This document shows, piece after piece, positions 8,347 to 17,524 of a stretch of 64,000 bases of DNA. Made by a program: the position numbers and the translations under genes. The DNA lies in contig NZ_JAPDNT010000027.1 of the NCBI RefSeq assembly GCF_025989185.1, positions 1-64,000 on the forward strand, in the 5' to 3' direction. The notes under the pieces were generated by a model. The model was not told the DNA's origin. It saw nothing but the letters and a program-made list of their open reading frames with translations, and made no database searches. Source of the stretch: Limobrevibacterium gyesilva. Its GTDB lineage: Bacteria; Pseudomonadota; Alphaproteobacteria; Acetobacterales; Acetobacteraceae. The stretch's first letter is position 1; every line of letters starts with the position of its first letter.

Positions 8347-9396
8347 TCAGATCGCGGTGATTTCGGCCCACAGGCGGTCGGCCCCGGCGGCGGCGAGATG
8401 TTGGCCGAGCAGCAGGCTCCACGCGGCCTCGCCGCCGTATTCGTCGCGCCAGGCCCACAGGCGCTTGGTGAGGAAATGCAGGCTGTGCTCGTAGGAGAAG
8501 CCGAGCGCGCCGTGCACCTGGTGGGCGATGCCGGCGCCGACGCCGGCGGCCTCCCCGGCGCGGGCCTTGGCCGCGGCGATGGCGGGAAGGCGAATGCCGT
8601 CGGCCACGGCTTCGGCGGCGATGTCGCCGGCGGCGATGGCGGCGGCGGTCTGGCTGGCAAGAATGGCCAGGTTGTGCTGCACCGCCTGGAAGCGGCCGAT
8701 CGGGCGGCCGAACTGCACGCGGTCCTGGGCGTATTGCACCGTCATGGCGGTGATGCGCTCCAGTGCGCCGGCGATCATGAGGCAGCGCATGGCCGCACCC
8801 GCCGCCCACAACTGGACCGGACCGATGCCCGACGCGGCGACGGCCCCGGCCGGCAGGAGCGTGTCGATGCCGATGGCGTCGCGCGGTTCACGGGCGATGT
8901 TCTGCCCCGGCGCGGCCGTCCAGGCGCCGGACGGCAGCAGGGCGACGAAGGCTTGCCCGTCCACGTCCGCGAGCACGGCGAGGGATGCCGCGTCACGGCC
9001 CCACGCCACCGCGGGTGCGGCGCCGTGCAGATTCCAGCGATCGCCCTGGCGCCGCAGCGTCAGCGTGGGCGAAGCGGCAACCGAGAGAGGACCATCCGGC
9101 ACCGCCAGCCCGGCGCCGGACAGCAGCCATCCCGCCAGCATGGTCTCCGCCAGCGGCAACGGCAGCGCGTGCCGGCCGGCGACGCGGAGCAGGCCCAGCG
9201 CCTCGATCACCGGCACGCCGAACCCGCCCGCGCCTTCCGGCACCAGGGCGCGGTGCAGCCCGGCCTGCGCCAGCGCGGCCCAGGCGGCGTGCGGGAATTC
9301 GCCGCGTTCGGCCGCCGCCAGGACCGGCGGAGAGACAGTGTCCCGGAACAGCCGTTCGGCCGTTTCCAGAAGCAGCGTGTCCGATGCATCGTTCAC
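8347..9396 (-). CDS. Acyl-CoA dehydrogenase family protein (short partner)
   Basis: Second acyl-CoA dehydrogenase, 349 residues and divergent. It retains the FAD-contact block YAQDRVQFGRPIGRFQAVQH and the C-terminal VHGALGFSYEHSLHFLTKRLWAWRDEYG, but the N-terminal half is poorly conserved. Tandem pairs of one canonical and one divergent member often work as heteromers on bulky CoA esters such as steroid or cyclic acids. That is a family analogy, not something visible here. The downstream partner starts 11 bp after its stop. Confidence 0.88.
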   Translation of the reverse strand: MNDASDTLLLETAERLFRDTVSPPVLAAAERGEFPHAAWAALAQAGLHRALVPEGAGGFGVPVIEALGLLRVAGRHALPLPLAETMLAGWLLSGAGLAVPDGPLSVAASPTLTLRRQGDRWNLHGAAPAVAWGRDAASLAVLADVDGQAFVALLPSGAWTAAPGQNIAREPRDAIGIDTLLPAGAVAASGIGPVQLWAAGAAMRCLMIAGALERITAMTVQYAQDRVQFGRPIGRFQAVQHNLAILASQTAAAIAAGDIAAEAVADGIRLPAIAAAKARAGEAAGVGAGIAHQVHGALGFSYEHSLHFLTKRLWAWRDEYGGEAAWSLLLGQHLAAAGADRLWAEITAI

Positions 9397-9436
9397 GGGG
9401 TCCGCTCCCTCTCGCCGACCAGGATGCCCGCGTGCC

Positions 9437-10243
9437 CTATGCCAGCCGCTCGGCGTCCCAGGGCAGGGCCCACAGTTCGGCGTTGCACAGCTTGTCGGCG
9501 AGCGTCGCCGCTATCGCATCGAACAGGCGGTTGCCTTTCTCGGGGCTTGCCGCCTCGGGGTTTCCGACCACGCCCGAGGACGACATGGCGCCGATGGTGC
9601 GCCAGCGATACACGCCGCCGCCGACGATGTCGGACACATCGGGCGTGCTGTTGGCCTTGGCCATGGCGATGCGGTCCGTCGCCACCAGCTCGGGCCGCAC
9701 CGCCATCATCATCGCGGTCTCGGCCTCGCAGGCGTGGCCGATGCTGGCCTGGGTTTCCAGGATCGCGGCGATCGGCTCGGCGGCGGCATTCCAGTAGGTG
9801 AGCTGGACGATGGGCAGGCGCAGCTTCGGCGTCAGCTCGTCGGTGATGCAGCGCAGGCCGTTCTCGTTGCCGCCATGGGCATTCAGCAGCGCGATGCGGC
9901 GAAAGCCGTGGCGGGCGAGGGACTTGCAGATGCCCTCGATCACGGCGGAGAAGGTGGGCAGGTCGAGCGAGACGGTGCCGCCGAAGCTCATGTGATGCTC
10001 GGAAATGCCGGTCCACAGCATCGGCAGCACGACGACGGGTTCGCCTTTCGCGGCCATTGCGCGCGCGGTGCGCAGGGCCACCTGCTCGCCGAGCATGGAG
10101 TCGACTTCCACCGGCAGATGCGGCCCGTGCTGTTCCAGCGCGCCGACGGGAACGATGACGACGGCGTCGCTCTGCGCCAGCTCGCGCAACTGGTCGGCGC
10201 GCAGCTTGCGCCACTCGATTTCGGGGGCGGCGGATGGCGCCAT
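9437..10243 (-). CDS. Creatininase-family amidohydrolase
   Basis: Protein of 268 residues of the creatininase/MftE fold, metal-dependent hydrolases acting on cyclic amides or related substrates. Metal-ligand motifs are clear: VGALEQHGPHLPVEVDS, NAHGGNENG and the acidic GHACEAETAMMM. The ATG at 10243 gives MAPSAAPEIEWRKL, matching the family start, and lies 1 bp from the upstream stop, implying translational coupling. The true substrate cannot be told from sequence. Linkage to acyl-CoA dehydrogenases and a DOPA-dioxygenase-like gene suggests a catabolic role. Confidence 0.85.
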   Translation of the reverse strand: MAPSAAPEIEWRKLRADQLRELAQSDAVVIVPVGALEQHGPHLPVEVDSMLGEQVALRTARAMAAKGEPVVVLPMLWTGISEHHMSFGGTVSLDLPTFSAVIEGICKSLARHGFRRIALLNAHGGNENGLRCITDELTPKLRLPIVQLTYWNAAAEPIAAILETQASIGHACEAETAMMMAVRPELVATDRIAMAKANSTPDVSDIVGGGVYRWRTIGAMSSSGVVGNPEAASPEKGNRLFDAIAATLADKLCNAELWALPWDAERLA

Positions 10244-10244
10244 G

Positions 10245-10607
10245 TCAGTCGTCCTTCTGTTCGCGCAGCACGCTGGCGTCCAGCGGCAGAATGCCGCCGA
10301 GCCACAACGCATGGATCAGGTGGTCGTCGCGTTCGCGCTTCGTGTTGGGGTGCACGAGGATGGTGAGGCCCATGCGGTTCAGCGACAGGAACGCAACGAG
10401 ATCGGCGAACACCGCGTTCGGGAAGGCGACCTGGTACATCGCCTGCGGGTGCGGGCCGACCTTCCCCTCGTGCCAGCGGCCCAGCGTCACCGGGAAGCGG
10501 GCGCCGATCCAGTCGCGCAGCTGGGCGGCGCGATCGCGGGTCGCCGGGGTGTAGTAGACATGGGCATGCCAGCCATCGATGGTGGCGGGATCGGCCGGTG
10601 CGTCCAT
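10245..10607 (-). CDS. DOPA 4,5-dioxygenase family protein
   Basis: Protein of 120 residues matching the DOPA 4,5-dioxygenase family (Pfam DOPA_dioxygen). It has the conserved HAHVYY, VGPHP, LVHPNT and HLIHALWLG blocks that carry the likely metal-binding histidines. Members open catechol rings by extradiol cleavage in betalain biosynthesis; bacterial homologues are mostly uncharacterised. The ATG at 10607 was chosen over in-frame upstream codons because the conserved part starts at DGWHAHVYY. Separated by 1 bp from the creatininase gene. Confidence 0.82.
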   Translation of the reverse strand: MDAPADPATIDGWHAHVYYTPATRDRAAQLRDWIGARFPVTLGRWHEGKVGPHPQAMYQVAFPNAVFADLVAFLSLNRMGLTILVHPNTKRERDDHLIHALWLGGILPLDASVLREQKDD

Positions 10608-10653
10608 GGTCTGGTCTCCCCTTGTTTCGCCGGGCCGTCTGATTGGAGTGAGC

Positions 10654-10893
10654 CTAGCCTCGGTTCGCCAACCGGGTCCATGCCAGCAGCACGTCGCGCG
10701 CGCGATCGCCAACCCGTGCGCCCAGCGTGGCGGCGGCGGCGTTGATGGCGGAGACGATGCCGTCCACGCGCAGCGCCATCGCGGGGTCGCCGCCGACCAG
10801 CCCGCCATGCGATCCCCTGACCAGCACGGCCCCCCGGCTGCCTGCCGGCAGCCTGGTGACTGTGGGCGCCGCGATCGCCGGCACCTGCGTCAT
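10654..10893 (-). pseudogene. Possible internally deleted hypothetical ORF (79 residues)
   Basis: Open frame beginning MTQVPAIAAPTVTRLPAGSR with the block VLVRGSHGGLVGGDPA and ending ISAIN-like/ALGARVGDRARD. It reminds me of alphaproteobacterial proteins about twice this length in which SHGG and the C-terminal block are separated by a central segment missing here. That would make it an internally deleted remnant, but the comparison is from memory. The 385 bp between 10608 and 10992 holds nothing else. It neighbours two clearly broken genes. It could instead be a genuine small protein or chance frame. Confidence 0.4.
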
Positions 10894-10992
10894 CGTGTTC
10901 CCCCCTGCATGGACGTCGTTTCGGATGCCGTGCTAGCAACCAGGCACCCGCCCGAACAGAGACCGAGCCACGATCCGATCGAGGAGACGTGC

Positions 10993-11422
10993 ATGCCGGC
11001 TGACGACAGCACCCGCAACGTCGATGTCGCGGCCCTGCGCGAACAGTATCGCCTGATGTGGCACATCCGCGCGCTGGAACAGACGGCGCTGCGCGGGCTG
11101 GCCGACGAGCGCGTGCTGGGCGCCGTCCATCCCTCGATCGGGCAGGAGGCGGTGGCGGCGGGCGTGGTCGGCAATCTCCGGCGCCGGCGCCTACCACGCC
11201 TCCGACCTCGCGGAGACGAACTACACCGGCGTCGCCACGGCACCGGGCTGCCGCGGCATCCGGGTCGAGCGGCCGGATGCGCTCGCCGCGGCGCTGGCCA
11301 CCGGCCTCGGCAGCGAGGGGCCGACCGTCATCGACCTGGTGGTGACGCGCGACTCCGCGAGGATGCTGCCGGCCGTGGACAACCGCGCCGTGCAGGTCAG
11401 GAAGGGCGATCGCGTCGCCTGA
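10993..11422 (+). pseudogene. Chimeric remnant: 2-oxoacid dehydrogenase E1-alpha N-terminus joined out of frame to an acetolactate-synthase-like C-terminus
   Basis: From the ATG at 10993 (GAGGAG ribosome site at 10981) about 60 residues match the N-terminus of E1-alpha dehydrogenases (YRLMWHIRALEQTALRG, HPSIGQEAVAAGVVGNL). At about 11177 this similarity stops. A different frame then encodes the C-terminus of an acetolactate-synthase-type TPP enzyme (GCRGIRVERPDALAAALATG, GPTVIDLVVTRDSARMLP), ending with TGA at 11420-11422. The simplest reading is a deletion that removed most of two genes. No functional product is expected. Confidence 0.8.
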
Positions 11423-11443
11423 ACGGGAAACGGAGGAACGGCC

Positions 11444-12259
11444 ATGTCCGACCGCAGCCGGCAGCCTGTGATGAGACTCTCCGGTCGCGTCGCACTGGTA
11501 TTCGGCGCGGGGTCATCCGGCCCCGGCTGGGGCAACGGCAAGGCGGCCGCTGTGCAGTATGGCCGCGAAGGCGCCCGCGTGGTGGCCGTGGATATCAACA
11601 TGGCGGCGGCACAGGACACCGCCGCTATCATCGCGGGCGAAGACTGCCAGGCCGTGGCGCTCGCCTGCGACGTCACCAGGGCCGGCGACGTCGTCGCCGC
11701 CGTCGAGGAGACGGTCGCCCGCTTCGGCGCGATCGACATCCTGCACAACAATGTCGGCATCACCGACATGGGCGACCTGGAGGCGATCACCGAGGAACGC
11801 TGGCACCGCGTGATGGACGTGAACCTGACCGGCGTGTTCCTCACCTGCCGGCAGGTGGTGCCGGTGATGCAACGGCAGTGACGCGGCGCCATCGTCAACA
11901 TCTCGTCCCTGGCCGGTGCCGTGATCAACCGCTACCCGTATTTTTCCTACTACGCCTCGAAGGCCGGGCTGAACCATTTCACCCGGGCGCTGGCGGTGCG
12001 CTATGCGAAAGACGGCATCCGCGCCAACGTGATCATGCCGGGCGTGATGGACACGCCGCTGATGCACGCCCAGCTCTCCGGCCAGTATCGATCGACGGAG
12101 GAGATGCTGCGCGCCCGCAACGCCATGAGCCCGATGGGCCGCATGGGCGATGCGTGGGACGTGGCGCGCGCGGCGGTGTTTCTCGCCTCCGACGATGCAG
12201 CGTATATCACCGGCGTGTGCCTGCCGGTGGACGGCGGCCTGAGCTGCCTGGCGGAGTGA
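11444..12259 (+). pseudogene. Short-chain dehydrogenase interrupted by an in-frame TGA
   Basis: A complete SDR gene apart from one stop. The first part (11444-11881) has a cofactor-binding region GAGSSGPGWGNG, DINMAA, and LHNNVGITDMGD, ending MQRQ-stop. The same frame continues RGAIVNISSLAGA, SYYASKAGLNHFTRAL (the Tyr/Lys pair), and ends PVDGGLSCLAE at 12259. TGA occupies 11879-11881, just before the conserved GAIVNISS strand, so the active-site half is lost unless it is read through. A restart at GTG 11921 would lack the cofactor fold. A sequencing error is the main alternative. Confidence 0.85.
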
Positions 12260-12274
12260 AGGGGAAGAAGGCGA

Positions 12275-13258
12275 ATGCAACTCGGCATGATCGGCCTGGG
12301 GCGGATGGGCGCCAACATCGTGCGCCGGCTGATGCGCGCGGGACATTCCTGCGTGGTCTACGATTCCGATCCGCACGCGGCGGAGGCGCTGGCATCCGAA
12401 GGCGCCGTGGTGGCCGGATCGCTCGCCGACCTGGTGCACAGGCTCGACCAGCGGCCGCGCGCCGTCTGGGTGATGCTGCCGGCCGGCAAGATCACCGAGC
12501 AGACGGTCGCCGCACTGGGCGAGCTGATGCAGCCGGACGACATCCTGATCGATGGCGGCAACACCTACTACAAGGACGATATCCGCCGCGCGCGCATGCT
12601 CGCGGCCAAGGGCATCCGCTACATGGATGTCGGCACCTCCGGCGGCGTCTGGGGGCTGGAGCGCGGCTATTGCCTGATGGTCGGCGGCGACACCGCGGCG
12701 TTCGAGTTCCTGGACCCGATCTTCGCCGCCCTGGCCCCCGGCGCCGGCAACATCCCCCGCACGCAAGACCGCGACGGCCGCGACCCGCGCGTGGAGCAGG
12801 GGTATCTCCACGCCGGGCCCTCGGGCGCGGGACACTTCGTGAAGATGATCCATAACGGCATCGAATACGGCATGATGCAGGCGATGGCCGAGGGCTTCGA
12901 CATCCTGCGCAACCGCGCCTCCGAGACGCTGCCGGAAACCGAGCGCTTCGATCTCGATCTGGCCGACATCGCCGAGGTCTGGCGACGCGGCAGCGTCGTC
13001 ACCTCCTGGCTGCTCGACCTTTCCGCCGAGGCACTGGCCCGCGACGAGAGGCTGCAAGCCTTCTCCGGGCATGTCGAGGATTCCGGCGAGGGCCGCTGGA
13101 CCATCGAGGCCGCGATCGAGGAAGCCGTGCCCGCCGACGTGCTGGCCGCCGCGCTGTTCACACGCTTCCGCTCGCGCCAGCAGCACACCTTTGCCGAGAA
13201 GATGCTGTCGGCGATGCGCCTGGGGTTCGGCGGCCATGTTGAAAGACCGAAAAGATGA
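12275..13258 (+). CDS. gnd: 6-phosphogluconate dehydrogenase, decarboxylating (short type)
   Basis: Oxidises 6-phosphogluconate to ribulose 5-phosphate and CO2 in the pentose phosphate pathway. The 327-residue length fits the short class (YqeC/GndA-like) rather than the ~470-residue enterobacterial enzyme. Visible are the Rossmann [23 protein letters not shown], the substrate motif [21 protein letters not shown] and the catalytic region [19 protein letters not shown] purine-rich stretch (GGGGAAGAAGG) precedes the ATG. Its stop overlaps the rpiA ATG (ATGA). With rpiA and gntK it forms a gluconate/pentose phosphate operon. Confidence 0.95.
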   Translation: MQLGMIGLGRMGANIVRRLMRAGHSCVVYDSDPHAAEALASEGAVVAGSLADLVHRLDQRPRAVWVMLPAGKITEQTVAALGELMQPDDILIDGGNTYYKDDIRRARMLAAKGIRYMDVGTSGGVWGLERGYCLMVGGDTAAFEFLDPIFAALAPGAGNIPRTQDRDGRDPRVEQGYLHAGPSGAGHFVKMIHNGIEYGMMQAMAEGFDILRNRASETLPETERFDLDLADIAEVWRRGSVVTSWLLDLSAEALARDERLQAFSGHVEDSGEGRWTIEAAIEEAVPADVLAAALFTRFRSRQQHTFAEKMLSAMRLGFGGHVERPKR

Positions 13259-13941
13259 CGGAACCCGCCAAGCGCGCCGCCGGCCGGGCCGCCGCAACCC
13301 TGGTGCAGGACGGCATGCTGGTCGGCCTGGGCAGCGGCAGCACGATGCGGCACGCCATCACGGCACTTGCGCATCGCGTCCACAGCGAGGGCCTGCGCAT
13401 CGTCGGCATCCCCACTTCGACGGAAACCGAAGCACTGGCGCTCACCCACGGCATCACGGTGGCCGAGCCGGACGCTACCCCGGTCGACCTGGTCATGGAC
13501 GGCGCCGACGAGATCGAGACCGGCACGCTGCGGCTAGTGAAAGGCTTCGGCGGCGCCTTGCTGCGCGAGAAGATCGTCGCCCAATCCGGCCGCCGTTTCG
13601 TCGTGGTCGCCGACGCGTCGAAGCTGGTGGCGCGCCTGGGCCAGCGCGGACGCCTGCCGGTTGAGGTCGACCGCTTCGGCCAGGCCGCCAGCGCGCGTCG
13701 CATCGCCGAGCTCGGCGGCGCGCCGGCCTTGCGCTGCGACGCCGACGGCACGCCGTTCGAGACCGATGGCGGGCATTTCATCCTGGATTGCATGGGCTTC
13801 GGCCTCATCCGCGACCCGTTCACGCTCGACCGCCAGCTGCGCGCCATCGCCGGCGTGATCGAGACCGGGCTGTTCCTGCTGCCGGTGGAGCAGGTGCTGA
13901 TCGGCACCGATGACGGCACGGTGCGGGTCCTCGCCCGGTGA
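13255..13941 (+). CDS. rpiA: Ribose-5-phosphate isomerase A
   Basis: Interconverts ribulose 5-phosphate and ribose 5-phosphate. The 228-residue length is normal. Family motifs are [51 protein letters not shown] (with the conserved Lys and catalytic Glu region) and DNGHFI-like [13 protein letters not shown]. It overlaps gnd upstream and gntK downstream by 4 bp each, implying coupled translation. It uses the product of Gnd directly. Confidence 0.96.
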   Translation: MTEPAKRAAGRAAATLVQDGMLVGLGSGSTMRHAITALAHRVHSEGLRIVGIPTSTETEALALTHGITVAEPDATPVDLVMDGADEIETGTLRLVKGFGGALLREKIVAQSGRRFVVVADASKLVARLGQRGRLPVEVDRFGQAASARRIAELGGAPALRCDADGTPFETDGGHFILDCMGFGLIRDPFTLDRQLRAIAGVIETGLFLLPVEQVLIGTDDGTVRVLAR

Positions 13942-14435
13942 CAGTGGTCGTGGTGATGGGCGTCGCGGGCGTCGGCAAGACCACCATCGGCGCGCTGCTC
14001 GCGGCCCGTCTGGGCTGGCGCTACCAGGAAGGCGACGCGCTGCACCCGCCCGCGAATGTCGCCAAAATGGCCGGCGGCACGCCGCTCACCGATGCCGACC
14101 GCTGGCCCTGGCTGCGCGCCATCGCGGCGGTGATCGACGGCTGGCGCGGCGCCGGCCTATCCGGAGTCGTCACGACCTCGGCCCTGAAGCGCGCCTATCG
14201 CGACATCATCATCGACGGCCGGGCCGATGTGCGCCTGGTGTATCTGCGCGGCGACAAGGCCCTGATCGCTAGCCGCTTGGCCGCCCGGCGCGACCACTTC
14301 ATGCCGCCCGCGCTGCTGGACAGCCAGTTCGCGACGCTGGAGGAGCCGGGGGAGAGCGAACACCCGATCGTGATGGACGTGGCGGCGGCGCCGGAGGCAA
14401 TCGTCGCCGAAGCGTTACGGCGGTTGGGGGCGTAG
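13938..14435 (+). CDS. gntK: Gluconokinase
   Basis: Phosphorylates D-gluconate to 6-phosphogluconate, the Gnd substrate. Of 165 residues, with the P-loop GVAGVGKT (residues 8-15), EGDALHPPANVAKMAGGTPLTDADRWPWL, SALKRAYRD and RRDHFMPPALLDSQFATLEEP, all typical of GntK. The start is a GTG overlapping the rpiA stop. Last gene of the operon; the palindromic repeat copy B begins about 10 bp after its stop and may terminate the transcript. Confidence 0.95.
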   Translation: MTVVVVMGVAGVGKTTIGALLAARLGWRYQEGDALHPPANVAKMAGGTPLTDADRWPWLRAIAAVIDGWRGAGLSGVVTTSALKRAYRDIIIDGRADVRLVYLRGDKALIASRLAARRDHFMPPALLDSQFATLEEPGESEHPIVMDVAAAPEAIVAEALRRLGA

Positions 14436-14444
14436 CGGACAGGA

Positions 14445-14631
14445 AGGCCAGGGGCTTTGCCCCTGGACCCCAGTCAAGGCAGAAGCCTTGACAATCCTTC
14501 ACTATCTTGGCCGCGTCAGCGGCCTTCAATTGACAGCAGATATCATCTGAGGGCTGCTGACGCAGCCAAGAAGGTATCGGATTGCAAAGGCTTTGCCTTT
14601 GCTGGGGTCCAGGGGTGAAACCCCTGGCCTT
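14445..14631. repeat. Nested palindromic intergenic repeat, copy B
   Basis: About 187 bp between convergent gntK and the ABC ATPase gene. Outer arms at 14445-14471 and 14604-14631 are inverted, each itself a hairpin; an inner inverted repeat pairs 14506-14524 with 14552-14570 with two mismatches. Sequence and order match copy A at 6976-7187. Between convergent genes it is well placed as a bidirectional terminator, though no U-run is obvious. Confidence 0.85.
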
Positions 14632-14634
14632 CCT

Positions 14635-16671
14635 TCAAATCCTCCCCGGAAAATGACAAGCCACCATCTGCCCGCCAGCCATCGCCATCAGCGGCGGCTC
14701 CTCCGCGGCGCAGTGCGCCTCTGCAACGGGGCAGCGCGTGCGGAAACGGCAGCCGCTGGGTGGTGAGATCGCGCTGGGGGGCTCGCCTTTCATGGGCACC
14801 CGGCGGCGTGTGCGTTCCACGCGCGGGTCGGGCACCGGGGCGGCGGAGATCAGGGTGCGCGTATAGGGATGCAGCGGCCGGGCGAACAGGTCGGCGGCGC
14901 GGGCCACTTCCATGACCTTGCCGAGGTACAGCACGACGATGCGGTCGCAGATATGCCGCACCACCGCGAGGTCATGGGCGATGAACAGGTAGGTCAGGCC
15001 CAGGCGTTCCTGCAGATCGACCATCAGGTTGATGATCTGCGCCTGGATGTTGACGTCCAGCGCTGAGATCGGCTCGTCCGCCACCACGAAGTCCGGGCCG
15101 ACGGCCAGCGCGCGGGCGATGGAGATGCGCTGGCGCTGGCCGCCGGAGAACTCGTGCGGAAAGCGTTCGGCGTTGCGCGCCGGCAGGCCGACAAGGTCGA
15201 GCAGCTCGCGCACGCGGGTTCGCGCGGCCGCGTCGCCGGCGACGATGCCGTGCAGCTTCAGCGGCCCGGCGAGGATTTCGCCTACGGACATGCGGGGATT
15301 GAGCGAGGCGTACGGGTCCTGGAAGATCATCTGCATGCGCCGGCGCAACGGGCGGATATCGGCCTGACTGGCATGCGTGATGTCGTGGCCGTCGAAGACG
15401 ATGCGCCCGCCCGTGGGCTCGTAGAGGCGGGTCACCAGCCGGGCCAGCGTTGACTTGCCGCAGCCGGATTCGCCCACCAGCCCGACCGTTTCGCCGCGCA
15501 TCACCTGCAGGCTGACGCCGTCCACCGCGCGCAGCAGGCGATGCGGCGCGAACAGTCCGTCGGACGGTAGCGCGAAGTGCTTCTGCACGTCCTCGACTTG
15601 CAGCAACGGCGCGGGGTGCGCAGTCGTGGCCGGCGCCGCCTGGGCCGAGACGCGCCCGGGCGGATGCAGCGGGCCGCCGTCCTGCGTGACCCAGCAGCGC
15701 GTGGCGCGGCCCGGGCCCACCGGCAGCAGCGCCGGATGCTCGGCGCATTTGCCGACCGCGAAAGGGCAGCGCGCGCGGAAGCGGCAGCCTTCGGGCCAGG
15801 CGCGCGGATCTGGCGGCTGGCCTTCGATGGTGACCAGCCGGCGATCCTCGGTTTCGGCATCGAGACGGGGGGCGGCGTGCAGCAGTGCCCAGGTGTAGGG
15901 GTGGCGCGGATCGGTCAGCAGGTCCTCGGGCGCGCCTTCCTCCACCACCTCGCCCGCATACATCACCAGCACGCGCGCGCAGACATTGGCGATCACGCCG
16001 AGATCGTGGCTGATCAGGATGACGGCGGTGCCGTAGTCGGCATTCAGCTCCCGCAGCAGGTCCAGGATCTGCGCCTGGATGGTGACGTCCAGCGCCGTGG
16101 TCGGCTCGTCAGCGATCAGCAGCGAGGGTTCGTTGGAGAAGCCCATCGCCAGCATCACGCGCTGGCGCATGCCGCCGGAGAACTGGTGCGGATAGGATTG
16201 CACCGCGCGCTCGGGCGCGGAGACGCCCATGCGCCGCAGCAGGTCGATCGCCCGGGTGCGCGCCGCCGCCACGGTGAAGCGGCCATGCGCGGTCATCGCT
16301 TCCACCAATTGCCGGGCGATGCGCAGGACCGGGTTCAGCGACGTCATGGGGTCCTGGAACACCATGGCGATCTCGCGCCCGCGCACGGCCCGGATGCCCT
16401 CCTCGTCGAGATGCGCGAGGTCGCGGCCACGGAACAGGATCGTGCCCTCGACGATGCGGGCCGGCTCGTCCAGCAGGCGCATGATGGATTTGGCGCAGAC
16501 GCTCTTGCCGGAGCCGGATTCGCCGACGATGCCCAGCGTCTCGCCGCGATGCAGGTCGAAGCTGACGCCGTCGACGGCGCGGACGGGCCCGGCGTCGGTC
16601 AGGAACCAGGTGCGCAGGTCGCGGACCTGCAGCAATGGGGCGTCGGCCGGCGCGTCAACGGTTGCGGGCAT
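14635..16671 (-). CDS. Peptide/nickel-type ABC transporter, fused double ATPase (DppD-DppF)
   Basis: Inner-membrane-associated ATPase of 678 residues carrying two complete ABC domains. The first (about 12-330) has Walker A GESGSGKS (50-57), signature FSGGMRQRV and Walker [14 protein letters not shown]. The second (about 350-675) has Walker A GESGCGKS, signature [10 protein letters not shown] and Walker [14 protein letters not shown]. Each ends in a Cys-containing oligopeptide-transporter C-terminal region ([18 protein letters not shown]). In many operons DppD and DppF are separate, so this is a natural fusion. Its start overlaps the permease stop by 17 bp. Confidence 0.93.
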   Translation of the reverse strand: MPATVDAPADAPLLQVRDLRTWFLTDAGPVRAVDGVSFDLHRGETLGIVGESGSGKSVCAKSIMRLLDEPARIVEGTILFRGRDLAHLDEEGIRAVRGREIAMVFQDPMTSLNPVLRIARQLVEAMTAHGRFTVAAARTRAIDLLRRMGVSAPERAVQSYPHQFSGGMRQRVMLAMGFSNEPSLLIADEPTTALDVTIQAQILDLLRELNADYGTAVILISHDLGVIANVCARVLVMYAGEVVEEGAPEDLLTDPRHPYTWALLHAAPRLDAETEDRRLVTIEGQPPDPRAWPEGCRFRARCPFAVGKCAEHPALLPVGPGRATRCWVTQDGGPLHPPGRVSAQAAPATTAHPAPLLQVEDVQKHFALPSDGLFAPHRLLRAVDGVSLQVMRGETVGLVGESGCGKSTLARLVTRLYEPTGGRIVFDGHDITHASQADIRPLRRRMQMIFQDPYASLNPRMSVGEILAGPLKLHGIVAGDAAARTRVRELLDLVGLPARNAERFPHEFSGGQRQRISIARALAVGPDFVVADEPISALDVNIQAQIINLMVDLQERLGLTYLFIAHDLAVVRHICDRIVVLYLGKVMEVARAADLFARPLHPYTRTLISAAPVPDPRVERTRRRVPMKGEPPSAISPPSGCRFRTRCPVAEAHCAAEEPPLMAMAGGQMVACHFPGRI

Positions 16672-17524
16672 GCGGGTCCAGCCAGTCGCGCAGGCCGTCG
16701 CCCACGAAGTTGAAGCCCATCACCACTGACAGGATGGCGATGCCTGGGAAGGTCGCGACCCACCATTGCTGCACGAGCTCGCGCCCTTCGGCCACCATTG
16801 CCCCCCATTCCGCCGTGGGCGGCACCACGCCCAGGCCCAGGAAGGACAGGCCGGCGAACACCAGGATGGCGTTTCCCAGGTCCAGCGTGACCAGCACGAT
16901 CAGCGGCCCCACGGCGTTCGGCAGGATCTGGCGCAGCAGGATATGCGCGGGGCCGAAGCCGATGGTCTGCGCCGCCTCCACGTATTCCAGCGAGCGCTGG
17001 GTGATCACCAGGCTGCGGGCGAGGCGGGAGAATTTCGGCCACCACACCACCAGCATGGCGATCATGGTGTTGCCGGTGCCGATGCCCAAAGCGGCGGCGA
17101 TCGCCATCGCCAGGATGATGGGCGGGAAGCAGAACACCAGGTCGGTCAGGCGCATCAGCGCTTCTTCCGCCCAGCCGCGCATATAGGCGGCGGCCCCACC
17201 CAGCAGCGTGCCGAACAGGCCGCCGATCAGTACCACGGTGAAGCCGACCAGCAGCGAGATGCGGGCGCCGTAGATGATGCGGGAGGCGACGTCGCGCCCC
17301 AGCGCATCGGTGCCGAGCCAGTGCACGGACGAAGGCGGCTTCAGCCGGCCGGCGACATCGACGAAGTTCGGGTCATAAGGCGCGGCCCAGGGCGCGAATA
17401 TCGCCAGCAGCAGCCAGGCGACGATGATCGCCGCGCCCGCGGCCGCAAGCCCATAGCGCCGCAGCCAGCGCCGCGACGGCGAGGCGACGACGGGAACAAC
17501 GATCCTTTGTGCGATCCCGCTCAT
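16655..17524 (-). CDS. ABC transporter permease (DppC-like)
   Basis: Second membrane subunit of the peptide/opine-type importer, 289 residues with about six membrane segments. The [24 protein letters not shown] block is the DppC hallmark. The EAA-type loop reads [24 protein letters not shown], which docks on the ATPase. Start ATG at 17524 (MSGIAQRIV) overlaps the upstream permease stop by 4 bp. The open frame upstream is only antisense to the other permease's coding frame. Confidence 0.93.
   Translation of the reverse strand: MSGIAQRIVVPVVASPSRRWLRRYGLAAAGAAIIVAWLLLAIFAPWAAPYDPNFVDVAGRLKPPSSVHWLGTDALGRDVASRIIYGARISLLVGFTVVLIGGLFGTLLGGAAAYMRGWAEEALMRLTDLVFCFPPIILAMAIAAALGIGTGNTMIAMLVVWWPKFSRLARSLVITQRSLEYVEAAQTIGFGPAHILLRQILPNAVGPLIVLVTLDLGNAILVFAGLSFLGLGVVPPTAEWGAMVAEGRELVQQWWVATFPGIAILSVVMGFNFVGDGLRDWLDPHARNR

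Noticed and set aside
8326-9801. Plus-strand frame of about 490 codons antisense to the acyl-CoA dehydrogenase and creatininase genes
   Set aside because: Composition is a codon-position mirror of the minus-strand genes, not a protein family.
11879-11881. TGA as a selenocysteine codon
   Set aside because: SDR enzymes have no Sec at this position, and no adjoining SECIS-like hairpin was seen; a nonsense mutation or error is simpler.
10608-12274. Genomic island or phage insertion causing the broken genes
   Set aside because: No integrase, transposase or tRNA attachment site was seen; lesions look like ordinary decay and deletion.
14445-14631. CRISPR array
   Set aside because: Repeat halves are inverted, not direct, with no regular spacer series or cas genes.
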